From Kineosporia succinea (GTDB lineage: Bacteria; Actinomycetota; Actinomycetes; Actinomycetales; Kineosporiaceae): a stretch of 64,000 nt of DNA. This document shows, one piece after another, positions 27,284 to 35,535 of the stretch. The notes under the pieces are model-generated. The model searched no databases and was not told where the DNA came from. It was given only the letters and a program-made list of their open reading frames with translations. The stretch covers positions 4,461,241 through 4,525,240 of the forward strand of contig NZ_JAUSQZ010000001.1 in the NCBI RefSeq assembly GCF_030811555.1, given 5' to 3'. Position 1 is the stretch's first letter. Each line of letters opens with the position of its first letter. Made by a program: the position numbers and the translations under genes.

Positions 27284-28286
27284 CCTCCCGCACGAACAGC
27301 GCCGTGGCCCGCGGCAGCAGCGACCGGGCCGAGGGGCCGGGAAGCCAGCCGGAACGGGTGCACTCGGCCAGATCGAGCCCGGTCAGCGCGGGCCGCAGAT
27401 GGTGCAGGGCCGTGCGCACGTCGTGTTCGCCGGTGGTGTCGCCGGGGCTCATCGTGGCCAGCACCGCGTGCACCAGCTCGGCCTCGCTGCGGGCCCCGCG
27501 CGCGGCCAGGTGCCCGACCGCGGTCGCGGCCACCACCGCCCCGAAAGCGCCCGGGGCGAACCAGGAACGCAGGCGCCGCACCACGAACCGCTCGTCGCCG
27601 GCCTGGGCCGCCGGGCGCAGACGGCCCTGCCGTTGCACCAGGATCCCGGTGCTGCGCAGCACGCCGTGCAGAGCCAGCAGCGGGGGCAGGCCGGGCCGGT
27701 CGGTCTCCGGCTCGGCGGTCGCCGGCCAGCGCGGCCGGCGCCGGTGCACCGCCGCCGTCACCTCGGCCGGGAACCCTCCGCCCTCGCGCACTTCCACCCC
27801 GTCGCCGACGAGCCGCAGCAGCAGTGCGACCGACTCGGGCACCGCGCCGGCCATCTGCCGCACGCGGGCGTCGGTGAGGGCGGGCCGGAACTCGCCCTCG
27901 AGCCCGGGGACCGCGAACCCGGCCCAGCGCCGCGGCCCGCCGCTGCCCTCCGGCGGGCATGTCCCCTCGCCGTAGACGCAGGCCGCCTCGTCGCCGCCCG
28001 CGCCGAGCACCACCGCGTCGTGCTCCCAGCCGTGCTCCGGGTGGTAACGGTAGAGGAAGGTGGACCCGAGGTCACCCGCGAGCGTGCCCACGGGCGGGGC
28101 GCCGGGCTCGCCGAGGAACGCGGCCAGCCCCGAGACCAGCTGGTACGACTGCCGATCGAGCCAGCCGAAGGCGATCTGCAACAGCTCGTGGAGCTCACCC
28201 AGCGTGGAGTCGGCGGGTACGTCGAGCACGCGCAGCACCCGTGGTTCGACGTCGCGGAGTGTCACTTTCAGACGGATCGTCCTCAC
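27243..28286 (-). CDS. Plasmid pRiA4b ORF-3-like protein with tRNA-derived 3' end
   Basis: Protein of 347 aa. The N-terminal 60-150 residues match the pRiA4b ORF-3 family (RTIRLKVTLRDVEPRVLRVLDVPADSTLGELHELLQIAFGW; YRYHPEHGWEHD), a fold of unknown function common near mobile elements and in chromosomes. The C-terminal two thirds is alpha-helical and Arg/Ala-rich. The last residues, GPAGLEPTTPAV, are antisense to the tRNA-Val gene and the stop at 27243 lies in its anticodon arm. No true stop precedes this, so the original 3' end seems lost or absent. The start may be GTG/ATG 28286. Confidence 0.75.
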   Translation of the reverse strand: MRTIRLKVTLRDVEPRVLRVLDVPADSTLGELHELLQIAFGWLDRQSYQLVSGLAAFLGEPGAPPVGTLAGDLGSTFLYRYHPEHGWEHDAVVLGAGGDEAACVYGEGTCPPEGSGGPRRWAGFAVPGLEGEFRPALTDARVRQMAGAVPESVALLLRLVGDGVEVREGGGFPAEVTAAVHRRRPRWPATAEPETDRPGLPPLLALHGVLRSTGILVQRQGRLRPAAQAGDERFVVRRLRSWFAPGAFGAVVAATAVGHLAARGARSEAELVHAVLATMSPGDTTGEHDVRTALHHLRPALTGLDLAECTRSGWLPGPSARSLLPRATALFVREVGPAGLEPTTPAV

Positions 28287-28416
28287 CCGGGGGAGATTAC
28301 GTCACGTTCCGGTACAGATCCGGACCGTGACACCCATCCGCAGGCCGGGTTGCAGTGGGGGTGCAGCCATTCACGGGTTACCGGCAGGTGGGGCTCGCGG
28401 TCCACTGCGGCGGGGG

Positions 28417-29451
28417 CTACGGCACCCGCGCCGAGGAGGACGGTGGCGCCGACGACGCCCGCACCACCAGGCTCGTCGCCAGCTCCACGTGGTGCGAGTC
28501 CACCGCCGCCCCGGCCGCCAGCCGCAGCGCCGTGCGCAGGGCCACGCTCCCCATCTCGCGCAGCGGCTGCCGCACCACGGTCAGCGGCGGTGAGCAGATC
28601 TCGGCCAGCTGGGTGTCGTCGAACCCGACCACGCTGAGGTCTTCCGGCACCCGCACCCCGCGCCGCCGGCAGGCCTCGATCAGCCCGAGGGCGATCTCGT
28701 CGCTGCCGGCGAACACCGCGGTGGGTGGGCTCTCCAGCGCCAGCAGCTGCTCACCACCGGCCACCCCCCACGCGTAGCGGAAGGTGCCGTGCCGCACCCG
28801 ATCCGGCGTGACCGGGTGCCCGGCCGCCTCCAGCGTGCTGCGAAAACCCTGCCACCGCGCCTGGTTGCAGCCCGCGTCGGCACCGCCGCCGAGGTAGGCC
28901 AGGCGGGTGTGGCCGAGCGAGAGCAGGTGCTCGGCCGCGCTGATGCCGCCGAAGTAGTTCGTCGAGCCGACGCTGATCACGTCGGCCCCGGCCGGGGTCA
29001 GCGGGTCGATGACCACGAGCGGCACCCCGGCGCGGGCCAGGGCGGTCGCGTCTTCCTCCGCCATCTCGTTGCTCACGCTGATCACCGCGCTGCGCCCGGC
29101 CTTGGCCACGCCCAGCGCCCAGGCGGTGGGCGTCGAGCCGATCCGGCCCTTGCTCAGCATGATCGCCACGCCCGGTTCGGCGGCGGCCTGCAGCACTCCT
29201 TCCATCACCTCGTTGCTGTAGGCCGCCAGCGGCCCGGCGAACACCACTTCCACGCAGGGCTGCCGGCTGCCGCCGCGCCCGGTGTAGTAGTGCTGCCGGA
29301 GCAGGTCCTCGACCATCGCCCGGGTGCCGGGGGAGACGTCCTGGCGCCCGTTGACCACCTTCGAGACGGTGGCGATCGAGACGCCGGCCGCCTCCGCGAT
29401 GGTGGCCAGGGTCGCCCGCCCCGGCTTCACGCCGTTAGTCGAGCTGTCCAC
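28417..29451 (-). CDS. LacI-family regulator of the xylo-oligosaccharide operon
   Basis: Repressor of about 344 aa. The N-terminal LacI helix-turn-helix reads TLATIAEAAGVSIATVSKVVNGRQDVS, followed by a periplasmic-binding-protein-like sugar sensor domain (VISVGSTNYFGGISAAEHLLSLGHTRLAYLGG; FAGSDEIALGLIEACRRRGVRVPEDLSVVGFDD). GTG 29451 is 5 bp after the permease stop, making it the last gene of the binding protein-permease-permease operon. It probably responds to the imported sugar and binds the sites near 32785-32930. Confidence 0.9.
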   Translation of the reverse strand: MDSSTNGVKPGRATLATIAEAAGVSIATVSKVVNGRQDVSPGTRAMVEDLLRQHYYTGRGGSRQPCVEVVFAGPLAAYSNEVMEGVLQAAAEPGVAIMLSKGRIGSTPTAWALGVAKAGRSAVISVSNEMAEEDATALARAGVPLVVIDPLTPAGADVISVGSTNYFGGISAAEHLLSLGHTRLAYLGGGADAGCNQARWQGFRSTLEAAGHPVTPDRVRHGTFRYAWGVAGGEQLLALESPPTAVFAGSDEIALGLIEACRRRGVRVPEDLSVVGFDDTQLAEICSPPLTVVRQPLREMGSVALRTALRLAAGAAVDSHHVELATSLVVRASSAPPSSSARVP

Positions 29452-29456
29452 GGGGC

Positions 29457-30344
29457 TCAGCGCCCGAACCCGGCCGTGAGTCCGCTCAGCAGCTGACGGC
29501 GCCCGATCGCGTACAGCGCGAGGATGGGCAGGGTGGTCAGGACGACCGCCGCCGCCACGGCCGGCACGTTGACGCCGTACTGGCCCTGGAACGACCAGAG
29601 GGCCAGGGGCAGCGTGCGCATGGTCGGCTCCGTCGTGAGCACCAGCGGCAGCAGGAACCCGTTCCAGATCGTCAGCGCGTTGTAGATGCCCACCGTCACC
29701 AGCGCCGGCCGGGTCAGCGGAAAGGCCAGTGACCAGGCCGTTCTCCATTCGCTGGCGCCGTCGAGCCGCATCGACTCGAACAGCTCCTTGGGCACGTCGC
29801 GGATGAAGTTGACCAGGATCAGCACGGTCAGCGGGATGGCGAAGGCGATCGAGGGCAGGATGATCGCCAGCAGGGTGTCGTACAGCTGCAGCTTGATGAT
29901 GATCAGGTAGACCGGGATGATCACCGCCTGCAGCGGGATCGCCAGCCCGGCCAGGAACAGCGTGTTCACGCCGCGCAGGAAGCGCCCGTCACCGGCCCGC
30001 ACGATCGCGAACGCGGCCATGAACGAGATGATCACCGCCGGCACCACCGCGCCCAGCGTCACGATCACGGTGTTGGTGAAGTACCGCGTGAACCCCGAGT
30101 CCAGCACGAAACGGTAGTTCTCGAGGGAGATCTCACCGGGGGGCAGGAGCGGGTTGGTGGTGTAGTAGTTGGCCCGGGTCTTGATGCTGGTCAGCGCGAT
30201 CCAGTAGATCGGGATGATCACCACCAGCAGCCAGAACCAGCCCGCGAGCCCACCGAGCCAGTTCCAGCGCAACAGTTTTCGGGCGGTGCCGGAGGACGTG
30301 GTGGTCGTCCGGGCGGTCCGCTCACCGGACAGGGTGGTGGTCAC
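29457..30344 (-). CDS. ABC sugar transporter permease (BxlG/MalG-like)
   Basis: Membrane subunit of 295 aa with six membrane segments. The EAA loop is LFESMRLDGASEWRTAWSLAFP and the C-terminal end SGLTAGFGR is family-typical. GTG 30344 is 6 bp after the stop of the MalF-like gene. Together with the neighbouring binding protein and the divergent GH3 enzyme it resembles the xylobiose importer BxlEFG of Streptomyces, an assignment based on layout. Confidence 0.9.
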   Translation of the reverse strand: MTTTLSGERTARTTTTSSGTARKLLRWNWLGGLAGWFWLLVVIIPIYWIALTSIKTRANYYTTNPLLPPGEISLENYRFVLDSGFTRYFTNTVIVTLGAVVPAVIISFMAAFAIVRAGDGRFLRGVNTLFLAGLAIPLQAVIIPVYLIIIKLQLYDTLLAIILPSIAFAIPLTVLILVNFIRDVPKELFESMRLDGASEWRTAWSLAFPLTRPALVTVGIYNALTIWNGFLLPLVLTTEPTMRTLPLALWSFQGQYGVNVPAVAAAVVLTTLPILALYAIGRRQLLSGLTAGFGR

Positions 30345-30350
30345 CGGTGA

Positions 30351-31283
30351 TCACATCCCCTCGAGCTGGCTGGTGGTCTCGCGGCCGCCGCCGAGCCGCC
30401 GCAGCAGCATCGCCAGCAGCAGGCCGGTCACGACCAGGATGACCGCGATCGCGCTCGCCGGGCCCATCGAACTGGCCCGGAAACCGCGGATGTACATGTC
30501 CAGGGCCAGGGCTCGCGTGGCGTCGGCGGGGCCGCCGGCGGTCAGCACCCAGATCAGGTCGAAGAAGGTCAGCGACCCGACGACCATCAGCGTGGACGAC
30601 GTGATGATGGTGTTCTTCAGCTGCGGCAGGGTGATGTTCCAGAACTGCCGCAGCCGGCCCGCGCCGTCGAGCTGCGCGGCCTCGTAGAGCGAGACCGGGA
30701 TCTGCCGCACCGCCCCCTGGTAGATCAGCGAGTGGAACGGGATGAACTGCCACGACACCACGAACACGACCGTGCAGAGCGCCAGCGTGCGGTTGCCCAG
30801 CCAGTCCTGCACCAGCCAGTCGATGTCCAGGCCGGGGCCCAGCCCGAAGTTGGGGTCGAGCAGCGCCTTGAAGGTGAGCGCGATGGCGGCCTGGCTGAGC
30901 AGCAGCGGGATGAAGTAGATGACGGCCAGGAAGCCCCGGTACCGCTCGCGGGAGGCCAGGAACACCCCGATGAGCAGGCTGATCGGCGTCTGGAAGGCCC
31001 ACGACAACGCCATGATCTCGAACGTCACCCACAGCGAGTGCGGCAGGTTCGGGTCTTTCAGCACCTCCTGCCAGCTGTCGAGGCCGCTGGGACGGATGGC
31101 ACCCAGGCCGTCCCACGAGGTGAAGCTGAGGGCCAGTACCCCGACCAGGGGGACCACGGCGAACGCCACGAACATCAGCAGGGCCGGCAACGCCATCCAG
31201 GCGATGGAGCCCTGCCGGACCGCGTGCGACGCGGTCCGGGCAGGAGCTGCCTGATCGGGCGGAAGAGCGACGGGGACGGTCAC
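30351..31283 (-). CDS. ABC sugar transporter permease (BxlF/MalF-like)
   Basis: Membrane subunit of 310 aa. The EAA loop LYEAAQLDGAGRLRQFWNITLP is intact. The GTG start at 31283 overlaps the stop of the binding-protein gene by 4 nt, so the much longer frame upstream is a shadow. Six membrane segments are visible from residue 30 onward. No ATPase gene accompanies it. Confidence 0.9.
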   Translation of the reverse strand: MTVPVALPPDQAAPARTASHAVRQGSIAWMALPALLMFVAFAVVPLVGVLALSFTSWDGLGAIRPSGLDSWQEVLKDPNLPHSLWVTFEIMALSWAFQTPISLLIGVFLASRERYRGFLAVIYFIPLLLSQAAIALTFKALLDPNFGLGPGLDIDWLVQDWLGNRTLALCTVVFVVSWQFIPFHSLIYQGAVRQIPVSLYEAAQLDGAGRLRQFWNITLPQLKNTIITSSTLMVVGSLTFFDLIWVLTAGGPADATRALALDMYIRGFRASSMGPASAIAVILVVTGLLLAMLLRRLGGGRETTSQLEGM

Positions 31284-32623
31284 TTGGCGAGTTCTTTGTT
31301 CATGCTCTGGGCGAACTGCTCGGGCGTGATGGCGAGTCCGAACAGCTTGGCGATGTTGGCGAGCATCGGCTCGGCCGCGACCGGGCCGAGGGCCTGGTCC
31401 CACGACTGCGAGAAGACCTTGGCCTTGCTGGCGGTGTCGTAGACGAACTGCAGCCAGGCCTCGTCCTCCAGGCCCTTGAACTTGGCGTCCACCCCGACCA
31501 CGATCGGCACCTGACCGGCCATGTTCACCCAGTCGCTCTGCTCGGCGTCGGAGAGCACCTGGGTGCTGAAGAAGTCCTTGGCGGCCTTCTTCTGCTCGTC
31601 GGTGGCCTTGGACGAGAGCGAGTAGTACTGGCCCGGGTTGCCGTACGTGTTGCTCGGGTCGCCGGTGCCACCGGCGACCGGCGGGAAGTTCATGTAGCCG
31701 AGGTCGCCGTTCTTGACGAAGTCGCCACCCTCCTCCTTCATCGACCCGTAGGTCCAGGCGCCGTGCAGCATCATGGCCGCCCGGCCGGAGGTGAGCAGAG
31801 CCTGGTCGGCGTTGGTGTCGGCGGTGATCGAGGCGAAGCCCTTGCCGAAACCCCCCGCCTTGACCAGCTTCTGCAGTTCGGTCATGGCCTTGATCGCGGC
31901 CGGGTCCGACCAGGCGTCCGGCTTCTTCTCGAAGATGGCCTGGAAGACCTCGGGCCCGCCGATCCGGTCGAAGAGGAACTCCAGCCACATCATGTTGGTC
32001 CAGCGCGACTGACCGGCCAGGGCGAACGGGGTGATGTCCTTGTCCACGAACTGCGGCACCAGGGCCAGCATGTCCTCCCAGGAGGTGGGTGGCTGCAGCC
32101 CGGCGTCGGCGAAAACCTTCTTGTTCCAGAACAACACGATCGGGGTGACCGACTCGGCCGGCACCGCGTAGAACTTTCCGTCGACCATGGCGGGTGCCAG
32201 GGCGGAGGCGAACCGCCGCTCCTTCTGGTCCGGGTTCTCGTCGAACCACGACGTCAGGTCCTCGACCGCCCCGGCCTCGACCCAGCTGGCCAGGCCGCCG
32301 CCGCCCCATCCCCAGATCACCGTGGGGGCGTTGCCGGCCCCGATCGCGACCCGGATCTTCTCCTTGTAGGCGTCGTTCTGGAACGCGTTGCCCTTGATCG
32401 CCTCGTCCGGCTTGGCCTTGTTGAACCGGTCGAGCGAGTTCCTGCGGATGGTTTCGTTCGGGTCGACGGACAGGTACCAGTAGGTGCCGCCCGAACCCTT
32501 TCCGCCGCCGCCGTTCTCGGTGCCGGGACCGGAACTTCCGCAGGCCGCGAGAGTGGCGCCGGCGATCGGGACGCCGAGCGCGAAGGTCAGGAAATTGCGT
32601 CGGGACGTCTTCATGGGATCCAC
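31280..32623 (-). CDS. ABC sugar-binding lipoprotein (BxlE-like)
   Basis: Solute-binding protein of about 447 aa. The signal is of twin-arginine type (TSRRNFLTFALG) and ends in a lipobox LAAC, so it is probably a Tat-exported lipoprotein. A Gly-rich linker follows. GTG 32623 has GGAG 6 nt upstream; ATG 32635 and ATG 32614 are alternatives that leave the signal intact. It is the first gene of an operon divergent from a GH3 glycosidase, suggesting xylo-oligosaccharides or a similar beta-linked substrate. Confidence 0.88.
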   Translation of the reverse strand: MDPMKTSRRNFLTFALGVPIAGATLAACGSSGPGTENGGGGKGSGGTYWYLSVDPNETIRRNSLDRFNKAKPDEAIKGNAFQNDAYKEKIRVAIGAGNAPTVIWGWGGGGLASWVEAGAVEDLTSWFDENPDQKERRFASALAPAMVDGKFYAVPAESVTPIVLFWNKKVFADAGLQPPTSWEDMLALVPQFVDKDITPFALAGQSRWTNMMWLEFLFDRIGGPEVFQAIFEKKPDAWSDPAAIKAMTELQKLVKAGGFGKGFASITADTNADQALLTSGRAAMMLHGAWTYGSMKEEGGDFVKNGDLGYMNFPPVAGGTGDPSNTYGNPGQYYSLSSKATDEQKKAAKDFFSTQVLSDAEQSDWVNMAGQVPIVVGVDAKFKGLEDEAWLQFVYDTASKAKVFSQSWDQALGPVAAEPMLANIAKLFGLAITPEQFAQSMNKELAK

Positions 32624-32784
32624 GGTGATCTCCATCGGGTACCGGCCGCGGGCGGTCCGCGGCTCTCGAGAGAAGTCGCGCCGGGACCGAGCAGCGCCCC
32701 GGTGCGCTGGTTCAGATTCACGATCAGGTTCAGGGTCGGCGTGAATTCACCCCTCGAATTCTCGCCGGAAATGTCGGAAGTTCT

Positions 32785-32799
32785 CGAAAGCTAGTTTCG
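32785..32799. promoter_or_regulatory. LacI operator candidate 1
   Basis: CGAAAGCTAGTTTCG has perfect CGAAA/TTTCG arms around a 5-bp centre. It lies in the 331-bp gap between the importer operon and the GH3 gene. CGAAA/TTTCG arms resemble sites reported for xylan-responsive LacI regulators in Streptomyces. Confidence 0.5.
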
Positions 32800-32917
32800 C
32801 CGCCGGGGGATGTCAACCCTTGAAAGGGATCCGCGCAGGAGGGACAGTGAAACCGTCGACGAACGGAAAAACGCCTGTCAGCGCTCGGTTTTGATCAGGG
32901 CTGAAGTCGTCGGTCAC

Positions 32918-32930
32918 CGAAAACTTTTCG
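32918..32930. promoter_or_regulatory. LacI operator candidate 2
   Basis: CGAAAACTTTTCG is a perfect 6-1-6 palindrome, 24 bp upstream of the GH3 start, where a bound repressor would block that gene. It shares the CGAAA/TTTCG arms with the site at 32785. A further palindrome CCCTT-GA-AAGGG is at 32817-32828. Confidence 0.55.
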
Positions 32931-32954
32931 AAGCACCTCACGAAGGAGTGAGTG

Positions 32955-35273
32955 GTGGATACAACCGAAGCCTGGCGCGACAGGGCGGTCCCGATCGCGA
33001 TCCGGGTGCGTGACCTGCTGGCCCGGATGACCGTCGAGGAGAAGGCGGCCCAGCTCGGCAGCCGCTGGCTGGGCAACACGCCCCGCGAGTTCGGCCCCGA
33101 CAGCGCGCCGATGGAGCAGGCCTTCGCCGCCTCCACCGCCGTTGCGCTGGAGCAGGCCGCCCGGCACGGCCTCGGGCACCTGACGCGGGTCTACGGCAGT
33201 GCCCCGGTGAGCCCGGCACAGGGTGCGGCCGAGCTGGCCCGACAGCAGGAGGTGGTCGTCGCGGGCTCGCGGTTCGGCATCCCGGCGATCGCCCACGAAG
33301 AGTGCCTGACCGGTGTGACTGCTTACGGGGCAACGGTTTACCCGGCCGCGATCGCCTGGGCGGCGAGTTTCGACCCGGACCTGGTCGGGGAGATGGCCGC
33401 GGCCATCGGTCACGATCTCGCGGGTCTGGGTGTGCACCAGGGGCTTTCACCACTGATGGACGTGGTGCGCGACTACCGCTGGGGGCGCGTCGAGGAGACG
33501 CTCGGGGAAGACCCGTACCTGGTCGCCGAGCTCGGCAGTGCCTACGTGCGCGGGCTCGAGGGAGCCGGGATCGTGGCCACCCTCAAGCATTTCGCCGGGT
33601 ACGCGGCCTCGCGGGCCGGGCGCAACCACGGGCCGGTCTCGGCCGGCCGGCGGGAACTGCTCGACGTGGTGCTGCCGCCGTTCGAGGCCGCCGTCGCCGC
33701 CGGTGCCCGTTCGGTGATGCACTCCTACAACGACGTCGACTCGGTGCCGGCCGGCGTCGACGACTGGCTGCTCACCGAGATCCTGCGTGAGCAGTGGGGT
33801 TTCACCGGTACGGTGGTCTCGGACTACTGGGCCACGCCGTTCCTCGCGCTGATGCACAAGGTGGTTCCCGACCACGCCGGGGCCGCCGAGGCCACCCTGC
33901 GTGCGGGCACCGACGTGGAGCTGCCCGACACCCTCTGCTTCGCGCACCTGCCCGACCTGGTGCGTGCGGGCCGGGTCGAGGAGGCCCTGCTCGACCGGGC
34001 CGTCACCCGGGTGCTCACGCAGAAGGCCGAGCTCGGCCTGCTCGACGCCGATCGCAAGCCCGCGGTGGACCCGCCCGAGTCCCTCGACGCACCCGTGAAC
34101 CGCGACATCGCCCGCCGGCTGGCCGACGCGTCCATCATTCTTCTCGACCCGGGCACCGCCCTGCCGATCGGCGAGCCCCCCTCGCGCATGCTCGTGGTCG
34201 GCCCCTGTGCCGACGACGCCCGCACCTTCATGGGCTGCTACGCCTTCCCCAACCACGTGCTGCCCAAGTTTCCCGAGCACGCCGGGGGCCTGGGCATCCC
34301 GATCCCCACCGCGCTCGACGCGCTGCGGGCCGAGTTCCCCGGCACCGAGCTCTCTTTCGAGGTCGGCTGCGACGTGATGGGCGACGACCCGAGCGGCATT
34401 CCGGCGGCCGTCACCGCCGCGGCGGGGGCCGACCTGGTCGTCGCCTTCGTGGGCGACCGGGCGGGGATGTTCGGTGGTGGGACGTCCGGCGAGGGCTGCG
34501 ACGTCGACGACCTGCGCCTCCCGGGGCGGCAGGAAGAACTGGTGACGCGTCTGCTCGACACCGGCACGCCGGTGGTCGTGGTCGTGGTGTCGGGCCGGCC
34601 GTACGCGCTCGGCGACCTGGCGTCCCGCACCGCCGGGCTGGTGCAGGCGTTCATGCCCGGTGCCGAGGGAGGCGCCGCGCTGGCCGGGGTGCTGTCCGGG
34701 CGCATCGATCCGGGAGGCCGGCTGCCGGTGCAGATCCCGCGCCGCCCGGGCGGCCAGCCCTTCACCTACCTGCAGCCCCCGCTCGGCGAGCCCAGCACTA
34801 TCAGCAGCGTCGACACCACGCCGCTGTTCCCCTTCGGCCACGGGCTCTCGTACCACCCCCTCGAACTGGGCGAGTTCTCGATCGACCGGGAAGAGGTGGA
34901 CACCGCGGGCGAGATCGAGGTGAGGTGCGTCGTCCGCAATCCGCACGAGGTCCCCGGGAGCGAGGTCGTGCAGCTCTACCTGAGCGACCCGGTGGCCTCG
35001 GTCGTGCGGCCGGTGCGCTGGCTGGCCGGGTTCGCCCGGGTGCGGCTGGAGGCGGGGGAGTCGGCCGAGGTGGTGTTCCGGGTGCACGCGGACCGCACCG
35101 CCCTGGTCGACCGTGACCTGCGGCGGGTGGTGGAACCGGGCGAGATCGAGGTGGCCGTGGGCACGTCGTCGCGCGACCTGCCGCACCACGGCCCGGTTCG
35201 CCTGACCGGACCGCGCCGGGTGGTCGGCCATGATCGGGAACTGCGCACTCCGGTCCGGATCGCGGTGTTGTAG
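32955..35273 (+). CDS. GH3 glycoside hydrolase, beta-xylosidase/beta-glucosidase
   Basis: Cytoplasmic exo-glycosidase of 772 aa, no signal peptide. The nucleophile is Asp290 in TVVSDYWATPFLALMH; KHFAGYAASRAGRNH is the substrate-binding KH motif. The domains are an N-terminal TIM barrel (about 15-340), an alpha/beta sandwich (380-600) and a C-terminal fibronectin type III-like domain (645-740). The SDYWA nucleophile context is more like bacterial beta-xylosidases such as BxlA than cellobiases. GTG 32955 is chosen since AAGGAG is 6 nt upstream; GTG 32952 is adjacent. It is divergent from, and probably serves, the neighbouring importer. Confidence 0.9.
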   Translation: MDTTEAWRDRAVPIAIRVRDLLARMTVEEKAAQLGSRWLGNTPREFGPDSAPMEQAFAASTAVALEQAARHGLGHLTRVYGSAPVSPAQGAAELARQQEVVVAGSRFGIPAIAHEECLTGVTAYGATVYPAAIAWAASFDPDLVGEMAAAIGHDLAGLGVHQGLSPLMDVVRDYRWGRVEETLGEDPYLVAELGSAYVRGLEGAGIVATLKHFAGYAASRAGRNHGPVSAGRRELLDVVLPPFEAAVAAGARSVMHSYNDVDSVPAGVDDWLLTEILREQWGFTGTVVSDYWATPFLALMHKVVPDHAGAAEATLRAGTDVELPDTLCFAHLPDLVRAGRVEEALLDRAVTRVLTQKAELGLLDADRKPAVDPPESLDAPVNRDIARRLADASIILLDPGTALPIGEPPSRMLVVGPCADDARTFMGCYAFPNHVLPKFPEHAGGLGIPIPTALDALRAEFPGTELSFEVGCDVMGDDPSGIPAAVTAAAGADLVVAFVGDRAGMFGGGTSGEGCDVDDLRLPGRQEELVTRLLDTGTPVVVVVVSGRPYALGDLASRTAGLVQAFMPGAEGGAALAGVLSGRIDPGGRLPVQIPRRPGGQPFTYLQPPLGEPSTISSVDTTPLFPFGHGLSYHPLELGEFSIDREEVDTAGEIEVRCVVRNPHEVPGSEVVQLYLSDPVASVVRPVRWLAGFARVRLEAGESAEVVFRVHADRTALVDRDLRRVVEPGEIEVAVGTSSRDLPHHGPVRLTGPRRVVGHDRELRTPVRIAVL

Positions 35274-35297
35274 ACCTCACCGGGCTCAGAGGTCAAG

Positions 35298-35339
35298 TGC
35301 CGGCCGCTCACCGAAGGGAAACCGGATTCGCGGCCGGCA
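35298..35339 (+). terminator. Hairpin after the GH3 gene
   Basis: TGCCGGCCGC (35298-35307) and GCGGCCGGCA (35330-35339) pair perfectly over 10 bp with a 22-nt loop, 24 nt past the stop codon. Confidence 0.55.
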
Positions 35340-35535
35340 AACCGGAAAGCACCCGCATTGACGGGTTTTGCGCTGGTGGTTTCCACCTCAGTTGGGTGAT
35401 GGACGATGCACAGAACCCCCTCCGGACCGTTACCGTCACACGGTCGGGCGTCACCCTGTCGGCGGATCATCGCCGCTGGGTGATCGGACGACGGGAAGAC
35501 AAGCACTTGTACCGTGTCCGGAAGGGGAAGACGAC

